A DNA stretch of 64,000 nt from Elsinoe arachidis. Taxonomy: Eukaryota > Ascomycota > Dothideomycetes > Myriangiales > Elsinoaceae. Both the position numbers and the translations under genes were made by a program. The stretch lies in contig JAAPAX010000001.1 of assembly GCA_013372555.1 (NCBI GenBank), forward strand, positions 806,001 to 870,000, given 5' to 3'. Position 1 is the first letter of the stretch. Every line of letters starts with the position of its first letter. The notes below the pieces were generated by a model. That model was not told the DNA's origin and made no database searches. It worked only from the letters and a program-made list of their open reading frames with translations. Of the stretch, positions 32,401 through 43,198 are shown piece by piece.

Positions 32401-35400
32401 CTAAGACATATCGACATCCCCCTCTGCGTCTCGCCCAGAAGTACTCCTAAGTAGCCTCTTACTCTTCCTCGCACCCGGGAACCCTTCATTCTCTTTACCC
32501 ACATCCTTTGACTTCTCTTTGATGCCATTCGTGCCGTTGATCTTTGACTTCCTGGTCTTTTTATCCTCAGTCGTTTCGACCACTGGCTCTTGCACTTCCT
32601 CTTCATACTCTTCTTGGTCATCATCACCTTCGATCATGTCCCCCTCCAACTCATCGAGGCTGTCGTCCAGGCCGTTCTCGAGAATGTCGCCATTGAGGTT
32701 GCCGTCGCTGAGCATGAGACCATCGCCGTTCGCGGCAGCCTCGAAGCCGTTTTGAGATGATTGCTCGATTGCCAAGCGGTACTCTGCTTCCTCATCGGCA
32801 AGCTTCTTCGCCTCGGTCACAGCAACATCAACCCATTTCTGCAACTGGTGCTTGTCTACAAGCTGGCGAAGAGCCTTGTCTTGCGCGGCGTTATCTTGGA
32901 CGATGGGGTTGCGAATGTCTGCATCCGGAAATTGTACAGCAAGGTCTTCTGATGCAGATCCAGCGCCAATACACTCTTCAGCCTTGACTATGGTGATGGG
33001 CGAGTCGATTGAAAAGACTGGACAGGTCAGTAAACGATTTGAGACGAAAACTGGAGTGAGAATAGACTCACCATCAGCAAGCCCAAGAGCAATGGTCGAG
33101 CAAGTGTTAGTCTCCCGAACGCGTTGAACAATCTTCTCATCGCTGCGTCCCTTCGTTTTGCTGATCAGATCCCAATCATCATGAAGGAAGCAGCGCTTCC
33201 AGATCAGCCGCAGCAGCATCTGGAAGCGTTCATGGGATAAGCTCGACCGGGAAGTGCGCAAGACCTGGAAAGCAAGCAGGAACTCGTGACCGGCGATATC
33301 CGCATCGGCGTCAGCTGAAGGTACAGAGTCCATTAGGGTGAGAACGTCGATAAGTTCATCGACAGACAGCGCCACATGGTTGAGTAGGTTGTCGAAATTG
33401 CGCTCGAGAAGCTGGAAGAGATTAGGGTACGGTTGGCGAATGTTGACTGAGTATGCGTCCGAGACAAGCTGGACCTCTGCCTCGTGATCGACTGCTGTAG
33501 CAACAACAGGCTTCAAGTGTGCGTAGATGGCTTCTTGGATCCTAATGAGGCTCAGATCCTGGTTGATGCTGTCAACCACAACATCATTCAAAGGCGTCGA
33601 GCCACTTTCGAGAGCAGCCAATGTCGTCAGCTTCGCAAGTGACAACTCAACTTTCTTGTTCCAGACCTTCCTTTCGTGCTCTTTGGCCAGATTGTGCAGA
33701 GCTGATTGCGCTTGAGTCAGATCACCAGTATTGAGGACTTCGTTGATCCAGCCAAGCTTGCCCCTTGAGCCCTCTGCTCGAAGATACTTTGTCAATGGCT
33801 CCTTGAACATTGCTCCTTCAGTCTGATCGATGAGCAGACCGTAGCTGTGTTGCCCAGCAAGATGCGCATCGAAGTATCGATTGGCAAAGTCGTCTCCATG
33901 GTCACGGAAAAAGCCTTTGATCTTCTTGGTGAGTCCGTCCATTCGGTTGAGGATGATCTTCCTCTCGCCAGCATCGACGTCTGGCGCCACACGCATCTCG
34001 GTCAGATAGGCCGTTTCGCTCATGACCAGGGTGACAAGGTTGTCCATGTCCTTGTATTTCTCCGCAACGTCAAGACCCGCTGCAGCCTGCCCGATCCTCA
34101 TCAAGCCCTTGAGGTGATGCTCGCGAGACCGTCCAAACTTTTCTATCAACCCGGGAGCATACTTGCGGTGCTTCTCGGAATAATGCGCCGAGCACCATGC
34201 TATGCGCTCCTGGTAACACTTGCAAAGAATTTCGACCAGTTCAGGGTTGCCCTTAACCACCTTTGTGACGAAGTGGTCGTCGTAATCATCATGATCGTCC
34301 TCATGTGCATCATAGAAATGTATTGCGAAATTTCGGGCATTGTCGACGTGCTGGTCAAATCCGTTGAGCAATTCGTGTGTCGCGGTCCATGGCTCTGGCA
34401 GATCCTCCCAGCCTTCTTCGAGAACGCCGTCGATGATAATAGCAGGATTGATGTCGTATGCTTCGGCATGCACATATCGAAACTCAAAACCCGTCTTGAA
34501 AATGGTCGAAACGATGTCGTCGCATTCGCTGAGCATCTTGATGACATTGTCGAGTTTGTTGTTGGCGCATACACTTTTGCTGATGGAGAAGACGTTGGTA
34601 ACAAGGCGGTCCAGCTGATGCAAGCTGTGGGTGAACCAGTGCCGGATCTCGTCTGGATCAGAGGTCTTCTTGGAGCTTCCATCACTCTTGCCGCCTGGAG
34701 TACGCAGTATCTTGATGACCACAGGTAAGACGGATTGTTGAAGGCGCGCATCTAAGCCCACACTGTGATTCCACTGTTCAAACAGCGCGGCTCCGGCCTT
34801 CAACTTTTCACTGTCGTTAAGCAGTCTCCAGCAGGTGGCTTTCGAAATCGGACCAAAATGACGACGAATGTATCCTATAAGAGTCAACGCCAATCGCTGT
34901 CGAGTCTGAATTTGCTCCGAGACGGTCGAGAAAGAAGTCGATAGGAAAGGTGAAGCAGATGCTAGTAATTCTTCGCTGATTTGAAGAGCCGCTTCCTCCA
35001 CCTCGTCTTGAGAATATGCATCGCGGTCAATGTGTTGGAAATCGATCACACTATGACCCTGAGCTCCATAGTAGATCGCTTGCTCGATCCGCGACTTGAC
35101 CGGTATCTTGACTTCTGAGCTAGCACTGGAGTCGCTCACAGCCAGTCGCGCGACGCCTGCACCTTTGATGAAAAGCATGCAATTAGACTGCTTTGTTCTG
35201 TCGTCGGGCTCCTCAATACTTGCGCTCTCGATGATGGCATGCGAGTCTTTGCGAAAGTGGATGACGTCCTGAAAGAGTTTTGGTGCGCGATGTGATTCCA
35301 TGAGCAACTGCGCTTCTGGTCCTGAATTATCCAGGTCTGCAAGACCCATCACTGCTACTGCCTGCGGGAAGACGACGACTGCAGAATGTCCAGGTTGTGG

Positions 35401-36831
35401 CAGAAGCAGCTTCGGGCTCTCGTCCGGTGTCAGCGCTGAGTACCCTTTGAGCTCGGTCGATCGCTCTATGAACACCTTTGGCCCATCGATGGTCACTTCG
35501 ACTAAGTGATACGTCGACTGCTTTCGCACCAAGAAGACCAGGTCGATGCTTGTCGTTTCCGAGACCAGCGACAGCTCATTTCCGTTCGAAACGATAGGCA
35601 AGACGCCAAAGTCGACCACGTGGGCTTGGCTGAATTTCGAGCTGGAAGGGGTCGCGTCGAGTCGTCCAAGTTTGGCTTGTAGAACTTCCTTGAAGTCGTA
35701 AGACTCGCGATATGACGACTGACCAGACCACGCGAGATCCCAGACCTGAATCTGTGCACTCGCTGTAGCAGAAATGACCTGCATTTGTCCCTTTGAGCCT
35801 TGCGACCGAGTCCTGACGCCTACGAGATCACGCTTCCAGCCAACTCCCAAGACGCCCCGCAGACTTCCGAACAGACCACCATTATTCCCATCCTTTGACC
35901 GCAAGAACTGTGCCTGGATCTTCGGCTTTCCTTGTGCGTCGCGCAGATTGATTTGAGCAATGCGTCCGGAGCTAAGCGTCAAGATGATTCCAACGTGTTC
36001 GGCATCGGTGATGGCAGTGACCGTTTCGCCCGAGAAGAGACCTCCGATCGATCCCCTCACACCTCCATGCCTGTCCTGGAACAGGCTGAGAGACTCCGCT
36101 GTTTCGATGTTCTCCCAGTACGTAACCTCTCCAGTGGTAGCCGAGACAACCGCCAGACCAACAGATGTGCTCGCACCATTGACTATAAGCTGACCGAGCG
36201 GAGCTGGCTCCGAGATTTTGCTTGGGTTCGGCACGTCAAATGTTCGTGGTTGCGTGACTGTCGTGGAAGAGGTGTAGTCCCAGATGTATGCGTGTTTTCG
36301 TGTGACTACCAGCGCGAGCGAAGGTGAGGATAGCGTTGATCCGTGAAAGTCTGGCCCATTGTCAGCCTGAGGATAGCATAAAAAGCAAGGACGTCACTCA
36401 CCACTTTCGCACCTACGGACTGCCTCGGGAGTACTCGACAGTTGGCGCAGAGAATAGTGTGAGTTCTGAGTCTGCATCACCACATCAGCCTATGTCTCAT
36501 CTTTCATGTCTCGATTCCATACCATCACAAGTCCAGCATCACCTCGAGGAGCTCTCTTCTGCGTCGACTTTTTCGACCTCAGCGGAATATCCAGTGAATC
36601 CGCTGGTGTTGCGCTCTTCCTGCTCCTCGCCTCGACATTTCCGTTTGACAAGCTCTCACTCGCGAGTGATCCATTGGTGAGCGTGAGATCGTCAAAGGTC
36701 TCGGAGGTGACCTTTGACCTCTTCCGTCGTGGTTGATGACCGACGCTGTCGCTATCGAGTCGTTGTCGCCTGCGCGGGTTGCGCGTCGAGACACGCCTGG
36801 CGCTCTGGCTCTCGCCGCTTGCGAGCGACAT
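32401..36831 (-). CDS. NUP133: Nucleoporin NUP133 (Y-complex scaffold of the nuclear pore)
   Basis: Four exons (36831-36523, 36471-36402, 36350-33072, 33017-32401) give about 1424 residues. Nup133 anchors the Nup107-160/Nup84 Y-complex in the nuclear pore. The first exon is a basic, Ser-rich disordered lead. The N-terminal propeller follows (SLALVVTRKHAYIWDYTS, GEVTYWENIE, VGIILTLSSGRIAQINL, SAQIQVWDLAW). The C-terminal part is an alpha-helical solenoid with family-like segments around HLKGLMRIGQAAAGLDVAEKY and FDAHLAGQHSYGLL. The end is acidic then Lys-rich (VDMS at the stop). The last intron (33018-33071) is exactly 54 bases, has no stop and is in frame, so unspliced RNA would add 18 residues. 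Splice junctions 1 and 2 keep frame. The family call rests on overall layout and remembered fungal Nup133 sequence. Confidence 0.85.
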
Positions 36832-37260
36832 TGTGGGAGGGTTGTTGCGCTCTGATGGATGGCGCGAGAGTGTGCACGCTGGTGCGTGATGTGGAAGCTT
36901 TGTTTAGAGGTTGCGGTGTTAGAGAAGCTTTCTCCGTCTTCACCTTCGGCTGCGCTTGCCCGATTGAGGTGATTGCCCGTTTTTGTGCCTGAGGCAGGAA
37001 TGTCGATACTCGCGCAGGTTACATGCCAATAATGAAATTCATGGAGCTGAGGGCGATCCTTGGGCAGTGAGGTGGGGGCTGTCTCAAGAGTATCGTGACA
37101 TGTAAAGTCAATAGCATTAGGTCGTTGACTCAGCTGCGAGTCTTGAGTTCTATATAACAATTTTCCACCCTATGCACCATCCATGACCCAGCCATTTCGT
37201 TGCTCTCGTCTATCAAGTCGACCTCTCCATGCTGTACAAGCATCCCCCTGTTCTCCTCCA
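36832..37260. other. NUP133 promoter and DRE2 3' region
   Basis: About 430 bases between the NUP133 start and the DRE2 stop, both genes on the minus strand. Expected to hold the NUP133 promoter; no further feature was recognised. Confidence 0.4.
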
Positions 37261-38341
37261 CTAAAGCTGCACATCATTGTTCAGCAGCCTCACCTCTTCC
37301 CCTGGCTTGAAAGCAGGCATGCCAATGTAAGGACAGCCATCACACCTGAAGGCGTCTCCCAGCGCACAATTGCCGCAACTCCCGACCTTGCCCTGCACTG
37401 TGAAGTCCACCTCCGTCAGATCATCCGCGCCCAGCTTGAGCGACTGTAGCCCCTTGTCTGCAGCCGCCCGCTTCGCCGCATCCTCTGCCTCAATCTTCTC
37501 CTTCAGTCCACAAGAGCAGTCCTTGCACGCTCTCCGTCGCTTGCCATTCGGCTTGCACGCCTCAGCTGTAACATGTCAGCGCCCCATCCCTCCCAAACAT
37601 GACCTGATACTCACGAATAATCACCGGCTTCATCCGATCCTCCTCCGTCAACAACGAATCCGGATCAATCATGTCCCCCTCCAACAGCTCCTCCTTACTC
37701 GGAATCTCCATCTCATCCCACTCATCCTCAAGGTCATCCCCCATATCAAACCCCACTCCCGCCGGCGCCGCCCTCTTGACCCCTTGTGCCTGGCCCGTAT
37801 TCGCCGCCTCCACCCCATTCGCCGGCACAGCAGCAGCATTACTCCTCTGGTTCTTCTTGCCAAAGTTCAACTTCACCGTCCCCGCGACCTGCGAAGGCTT
37901 TACTGCCCCCTCCTCCCCCACTTCCAACCCCGCCAACACTGCCTCTGTCCTCTCTTTGCCTGGACTCCTCGCGAAGCCCCCGTCTTGACTCTTCACTGCA
38001 CCGCCGGGCTTGAGCGATCGCACAACCCGTCCTAGTACCTCGCGCTGCAAGAGAGACTGACTCTCGCCTCGCGTGCCGTCTGCGTCGCTAAGGAGTAGCA
38101 CGAGATCGTATGTGGATTCGGGTAAGGAAACAAGGCCGAGCGCGAGGCGGTCAAGCATCTGAATGTCTGTGTTTGTGCGGTCGTGAGCGGCTAGCAGGGA
38201 GTTCAGGATTTCCGGGCGCGAGGAGAGAGATGGTGGGGAGAGGAGGAGGGTGCGTTGCGTTTGCTGAGGGAGGCCATTCTGTTTGGTCGCGCGGGGAAGG
38301 GCGATGTCGTCGCTTGGGTCGATGAGAAGTGAAGGCGCCAT
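37261..38341 (-). CDS. DRE2: Anamorsin homologue DRE2, cytosolic Fe-S cluster assembly
   Basis: Two exons (38341-37615 and 37565-37261) give 343 residues. Dre2 receives electrons from the diflavin reductase Tah18 and feeds the cytosolic iron-sulphur assembly machinery. The N-terminal methyltransferase-like domain (residues 1 to about 130) has the YDLVLLLSDADG core. A linker with an acidic stretch (GDDLEDEWDEMEIPSKEELL) and LLTEEDRMKPVII lead into the Fe-S part. The first Cys group is EACKPNGKRRRACKDCSCGL, rebuilt across the intron. The second is SCGNCALGDAFRCDGCPYIG, carrying the twin CxxC motif of the C-terminal cluster. All eight expected Cys are present. The left-to-right switch from C-rich to G-rich + strand covers the first exon. 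Confidence 0.95.
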
Positions 38342-38689
38342 GGTGCTGTGAGTGTGTGTGCAAATTTGCTGGTATGAGGAGGGAAGGGCGAAGAGTCGGG
38401 TGAAGCGTGATAAGGGAGAGCGGCTATTGGTCGCTGAGTAATTCTTTGGTATGACGAACGGCGCCCGCCGCGGAGACCCTGGCGTGGGAGCGCCAAGTCC
38501 GATCGCGGAATACGAGGGTTTTTGCTACCAGGCAGGGTTCAGAAGTCCGGGCAGCGAAGATAGTCATTCATTACTTGACAACAAGGAAGGCGAACAGCAT
38601 GATATTTATGTACAGAATGATATCCTCGCCGTGTTAGACGTATGTACCCGCCATGCCATGCCAAATCATTACAAAGGTCATACCAAGAC
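38342..38689. other. DRE2 promoter region
   Basis: About 350 bases between the DRE2 start codon and the stop of the downstream minus-strand DUF3405 gene. The promoter of DRE2 should lie here. Nothing else was recognised. Confidence 0.4.
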
Positions 38690-41155
38690 TCACTCTCCCT
38701 CCTGGTGTTCATAAATCATATCAACCTGCTTCACAGGATGCAGTAACATGGTAGGCAAACACATCCTACCTTCCCCAGCCTTCTCCTCCTGCTCGCCTCC
38801 ATCGCCATCGACCTTGTACCCCAGCCATCGCTTCCACAGGTTCCCCGGGAACCCAGCGTGGTAGTACCAGGTCGTGCCGAGGAAGTTGTGCTGTCTTTCA
38901 TCTGAAAAGACACTGGTTCTCGCACCTCCAGCTGCGCCGTTTCGTCCATTGTTGAAGATCGCAGCTAGGTACGATGTCGGCCAGCGACGGTCGATGTAGA
39001 CTGGATGAGGAGCGTATACCGCTTTCAGTCCGTGATGCAACGCGCAACTGCCTGGCCACATTTCGCTGAACATGGAGTGGCGCTTGAGGGCTGTCTCACG
39101 ATGCATCACATCTAAGAGACGTCGGCTGAGTCGCGACGCGGTGATGATCGCGGTTCGTCGCGGCGGGTAGCCCTCGGTGGTGTTGTAGCCTGTGACATCC
39201 TCGTTGAGGATCCAATTCGTCTTGTCAGGGTCGAACAGAGGATTGAGCGTGATGAAGTCGGCGTCTTCGCCAACTCCCCAGCTGTACTTGTCGTCGGCAT
39301 ACTCGGTAGGTGGCTTCGGATCTTTCTCGACCTCAAAATGCTCCTCATCGTTTTGCGGCCTCAAAGGACCCCATATCGGCGTCTCAGGCCTGTTGCCCTC
39401 AGCATCATCAGGATGCTTCGGATCCTTGGCCATCTTGTGATACATATTCCCCCGGTTCCCGGTCCCATGCTCTGTTTGCACTCGGACCATCTGCGAGAAG
39501 TCCTCCCAGGACCCATGTTCTGTTGGGATGTAAAAGCGGCTGTTTCGCTCCCAGAGTCCTTTCCGAGGCTGCTTCTTCGCCCACGATGCCAATTTCTCGA
39601 ACAGCTCATAGTAGTGGCCAACATATCGAGCGTCCATCTCCCAGTGCCAGAAGTAATCGTATTCAGGGTGGTTGTGTGCAAAGTACTGCACGGGCATGTA
39701 CGTCGATCGATAGACACCGTGGACAGGCAGATCGCGGTACATGGACTCTGCGATGCCACCATATATCAAACCCATTTGCCTCTCAGACCAAAGGGTACCC
39801 ATGCCGCGAAACTCTTCTGGAAGAGCATTGTCCACTACTCGTTGATACATCTCGTCATCGGCCCAGACTTGAAGGTCGTTGTCCTTGACGTGTATCAGGA
39901 AATGCACCGTGTACTCCCCACCAGATTGCAGCGAGAGCTCATTGATCAGAGCTCTCAGGTATATGATATCTTCCTCATCGTACTGGTAGTCAAACCATGT
40001 CCGGATCAACACAGCCGTCCGCGGCATTCGCTTGCTATCATCCGTTGTCGCGGCGCTCAAGTCTCGCTGCTCGATCTGCTCTTTCTCCAGCCCTCGATTA
40101 TCGATCCTCTTCGGCGGTGCCTCTGCAGCCGGCTTCTTCTTCTCCGGCAGCTCCCTCGCCGGACTCCCCTGCGGCATAGTCGAGAAGAAATGGTTCCGGC
40201 TGTTCGAGACCTGCTTTAATCGATTCCTGTTCTTGTAGGCACAACGCGCCTGCGCATCAGCCCAGTCCACCTTGCGGTAGTCGATCTCGATCCTGTCTCC
40301 CCAGACGCCCTTCATCGCCACGTCTCTTCCCTCACCCTCCATACCTGCTCCTGTCCCGCCATACTTCCTGCTGTATCCAAAGCCATACGGCCCAAGTCTT
40401 CCATACCGATCAAAACACCCCGTGTTCTGCAGCCCGAACATCTCATAGCTCCCCATGACAGGATCCGGCATCCCCTTCGGCACACCTTGATGTATCTGCA
40501 ACGGCGGCACCGCAACCTCATCATCCGCATCCAAAAAGCACTGCTTCCTCCCCGCCACCCTTGCCTGCTCCAGAGGCACAAACGGATCCGTCTGCGCCTC
40601 CGCCCCTCTCTTCACCTTCCTCCCTCCTACCTCTTCCCCCCTTCCCCGCCCTCGTCCCTCTTCCTTCCCCTCCTCCACCACCTTCTTTCCCTCCCTATCC
40701 TTCCTCCCCCTCCCAATCTCCAACTCCCTCTCCTTATCAGGGTACTCACTCCTCATCCCCTCCCTCCCCACCAATGTCCTCACCCCACCATGATACCGCT
40801 TCAAAAAAGGAAACTCCTCCCACGCGGGCGGCGGCGGAGGCGGCCTCTCCTTCAACCCCAACCTGATCTCCGCTTCCGACAAACTCTTCTGGCGCACGAG
40901 AAACACGACGAAGAACACCAGCGACGAGGCCAGGAGGAGCGTGAAGTACCGACTGAATCTCCGCCGCCGGGTCAGGGACGGGTAGGAGATGGAGAGGAAG
41001 CGTTTTCTTCGTTGCGAGGGCGGGGAGGCGAGCAGGCCCATGTGGGAGGAGGGCGGCGAGAAGGAGGACGAGCTGGAGGAGGTGGAGGAGCGGCGGCGGG
41101 TGGTGGGGAGGATGGTGCGGCCGTCGAGCGCGGTGTAGGTGTCGTGTTTCCCCAT
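38690..41155 (-). CDS. DUF3405 family type II membrane protein (Golgi glycosyltransferase-like)
   Basis: 821 residues from Met 41155; the frame is open further (to 41458) but those residues are Pro/Thr filler. A Ser/Arg-rich cytosolic end is followed by one membrane helix (YFTLLLASSLVFFVVFLVRQ, about 70-89), then a Pro-rich stem and a Glu/Gly/Arg-rich stretch. The luminal domain from about residue 250 carries DUF3405 blocks: RTAVLIRTWFDYQYDEEDIIYLRALI, GTLWSERQMGLIYGGIAESMYRDLP, YMPVQYFAHNHPEYDYFWHWEMDARY, WEDFSQMV and DADFITLNPLFDP. The WEMDARY segment looks like a DxD-type metal or nucleotide-sugar site. The family is common in filamentous fungi and not functionally defined, so transferase activity is inference. 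Confidence 0.85.
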   Translation of the reverse strand: MGKHDTYTALDGRTILPTTRRRSSTSSSSSSFSPPSSHMGLLASPPSQRRKRFLSISYPSLTRRRRFSRYFTLLLASSLVFFVVFLVRQKSLSEAEIRLGLKERPPPPPPAWEEFPFLKRYHGGVRTLVGREGMRSEYPDKERELEIGRGRKDREGKKVVEEGKEEGRGRGRGEEVGGRKVKRGAEAQTDPFVPLEQARVAGRKQCFLDADDEVAVPPLQIHQGVPKGMPDPVMGSYEMFGLQNTGCFDRYGRLGPYGFGYSRKYGGTGAGMEGEGRDVAMKGVWGDRIEIDYRKVDWADAQARCAYKNRNRLKQVSNSRNHFFSTMPQGSPARELPEKKKPAAEAPPKRIDNRGLEKEQIEQRDLSAATTDDSKRMPRTAVLIRTWFDYQYDEEDIIYLRALINELSLQSGGEYTVHFLIHVKDNDLQVWADDEMYQRVVDNALPEEFRGMGTLWSERQMGLIYGGIAESMYRDLPVHGVYRSTYMPVQYFAHNHPEYDYFWHWEMDARYVGHYYELFEKLASWAKKQPRKGLWERNSRFYIPTEHGSWEDFSQMVRVQTEHGTGNRGNMYHKMAKDPKHPDDAEGNRPETPIWGPLRPQNDEEHFEVEKDPKPPTEYADDKYSWGVGEDADFITLNPLFDPDKTNWILNEDVTGYNTTEGYPPRRTAIITASRLSRRLLDVMHRETALKRHSMFSEMWPGSCALHHGLKAVYAPHPVYIDRRWPTSYLAAIFNNGRNGAAGGARTSVFSDERQHNFLGTTWYYHAGFPGNLWKRWLGYKVDGDGGEQEEKAGEGRMCLPTMLLHPVKQVDMIYEHQEGE

Positions 41156-41605
41156 GGTGAGCGAGAGGTCGGGAGAGCTAGGGTGTGGGTGGTGGGCGCA
41201 TGGGGTGGTAGTGGGTGGTGGTGGGTTTTGAGTGGGATGGGGTTTGTTGCGCGTCGGGGTTGGTAACGGTTTTTTGGTGAGTTGTGCTGGCACGAGATCT
41301 TTGGGTTGTGTTTGTTGTACACGCGAGCTCTGGAGGTGGAGAGGGAAATATTGAGCTTCAACGAGGTGTCTGAGACATGGCGGTGTTGGTTCTTGATTTC
41401 TTGCGCTCCTTCTGGTTGCCGTGGTGAGAAGTTGTCGTCGATCATCAGAGGGCTCCACTTTTTTTTAGTCCGCGGTGCCATGTGCTGCCGCATGCGAACG
41501 AGACACACGTGTGCGCTCAAACAACAACGCACTCAGCTGATCAGATCATCGTATACTGTAGTCTCTTCGTCACTGTCGGCCGTGGATGGCCATTTGTTCG
41601 CTTTA
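41156..41605. other. Promoter region of the DUF3405 gene
   Basis: 450 bases between the DUF3405 start and the acid phosphatase stop. Expected to hold the DUF3405 promoter. A short T run lies at 41459-41466. No other feature was recognised. Confidence 0.4.
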
Positions 41606-43198
41606 TTAGGCATTGCACAACCCAGGCACCCTCTGCGCACCCTGACCCACCAAACCATCAAAGTACTCCAGCACTTGCTTCAATGGCACCATGTCCATCA
41701 AACCCAGCATAGGACTCGAGCTTCTCAAGATCTGTCCTCCCCAAAGTACCCTCACGAACCACTCCTTTGTCTCCTCGCTGGCCTCCCTGCTGAACAACTC
41801 AAAAACCACCTCCGCCCCCATGCCCGGCCACACCATCCTATCAACTTGCAGGATACTCAACAACCTACTTACATTCCCGTCGTGCGCAACGTTGTGTCTA
41901 TACTTGACCTTGTCCTCGACAGTGCTATTCCCTAGACCTGCCTTGTTACGTAACGTGTCAGCCAATTCGGCGACCCAGATTCCGTAGCCTGACACAGCAG
42001 CGCGAAGAGTGTCAGGTCCAGCAGCGCGGTAGGTATAGCTGTATTCCCATTGACCAAGGCGGAAGACAGTGTCGGCCTGTTCCTGCGTGACACAGTTCTC
42101 AGTGTTGTTGGCTGAGCATGGCAAAGGCAGAGCGTGGCAGAGACGGGCGGAGAGGTTGTCGTAGTAGTGATCCCATGAGACGTGCCATTCTGATGAGGTT
42201 GGCGAGACGCCTGAGAGAGTGTCAAGTGTGGCGTAAAGGGGTGCCGTTACGTCAAGGTGGGTCTGCCATTGCCCTGTAGTCGAACCAGAAGCGTATGAAC
42301 GGTAGAGAGCTGACGAAGCTGGGCAGCTGTATGAAGGCTGCAGAGAGTCGATTGCGGCAGGTTGTATGAGAAGAGGCACGACGGCGGAAGACAGTGCTGG
42401 GTACAATCCTGGTATCAAAGACGAGGCGACTTGGGAAGTGATCGTGTTCGAGGTCACCCGGAAGGTGGACAATTCTGGGTCGTGTGTCTCCGGTAAGAAG
42501 CCTAGTAGGGTCTTGTAGACACTCGCCAGATCCAGCCCGTGTTGATGGGAGTCTCGCAGACCTGTGGTAGTGATTTGTGGGAATTGACAGTTGCCTGGGA
42601 ACCCTGGTGCACGAAGGGGATTCGAGGTACTGTTGTACACTGACCAGTAGGTCAAGGCGGACGTATCTGCAGGGTCGACAGGGAGTGGTGACCCATAGTA
42701 GAAGAGACCTTGATCTGAACAATCCCATCCATAGGTCTCGACAGGAAAGGTGTTTGCTGCGTATGGCGTTCGCTTGTGGTGCCTATGGATAACTTCGATG
42801 TACTCCAGAGTGAAGGACGAGTTGGCTCGCGGATACTCCTGAGCCCGCACATGAGGCATGTTGCACCAATTGTAGGTCGAGTATGGCAATGACTCCGGCG
42901 TTTGTGAAGAGTTGAAGACAAAGCCGTAGACTCCAGTGCGATTTAGTATCAGGGACAGGTCATCGATGTCTGACTTTGCAGGAGCAGCCCATGACCAATT
43001 CGACGTCGAGTTGACATCTTGTGAGTGTCCCAGGGCTGCCATGGTGGCAACGAGCCATGCTCGCGGGCTGGTGGAGAAACGCATCGTGATAGTCAGCGCG
43101 AGCTGGAGGGTGAGGATGAGGAGAAGGACTAAAAAGATGCTCCTACGTGACGGCAGGACTGTAGATGACCATAATGGCATCTTCGGCGGGACTTTCAA
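41606..43198 (-). CDS. Histidine acid phosphatase family protein (branch 2), membrane-anchored or secreted
   Basis: A single exon of 530 residues. Branch-2 histidine phosphatases hydrolyse phosphomonoesters such as phytate. An N-terminal hydrophobic helix (SIFLVLLLILTLQLALTITMRF) would act as signal anchor or signal peptide. The catalytic N-terminal motif reads VIHRHHKRTPYAANTF where most family members have RHGxRxP; the His nucleophile and both Arg remain but Gly is His. The acid-base region is NVAHDGNVSRLLSIL, holding the HD pair. DSHQHGLDLASVYKTLLGFLP lies in the alpha domain. About nine N-glycosylation sequons support passage through the secretory route. The length is normal. Whether it is a true phytase cannot be said. 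Confidence 0.85.
   Translation of the reverse strand: MKVPPKMPLWSSTVLPSRRSIFLVLLLILTLQLALTITMRFSTSPRAWLVATMAALGHSQDVNSTSNWSWAAPAKSDIDDLSLILNRTGVYGFVFNSSQTPESLPYSTYNWCNMPHVRAQEYPRANSSFTLEYIEVIHRHHKRTPYAANTFPVETYGWDCSDQGLFYYGSPLPVDPADTSALTYWSVYNSTSNPLRAPGFPGNCQFPQITTTGLRDSHQHGLDLASVYKTLLGFLPETHDPELSTFRVTSNTITSQVASSLIPGLYPALSSAVVPLLIQPAAIDSLQPSYSCPASSALYRSYASGSTTGQWQTHLDVTAPLYATLDTLSGVSPTSSEWHVSWDHYYDNLSARLCHALPLPCSANNTENCVTQEQADTVFRLGQWEYSYTYRAAGPDTLRAAVSGYGIWVAELADTLRNKAGLGNSTVEDKVKYRHNVAHDGNVSRLLSILQVDRMVWPGMGAEVVFELFSREASEETKEWFVRVLWGGQILRSSSPMLGLMDMVPLKQVLEYFDGLVGQGAQRVPGLCNA

Noticed and set aside
40487..41266. 259-codon plus-strand ORF opposite the DUF3405 gene
   Set aside because: Low-complexity Leu/Pro/Arg then Gly product, antisense to a recognised coding exon.
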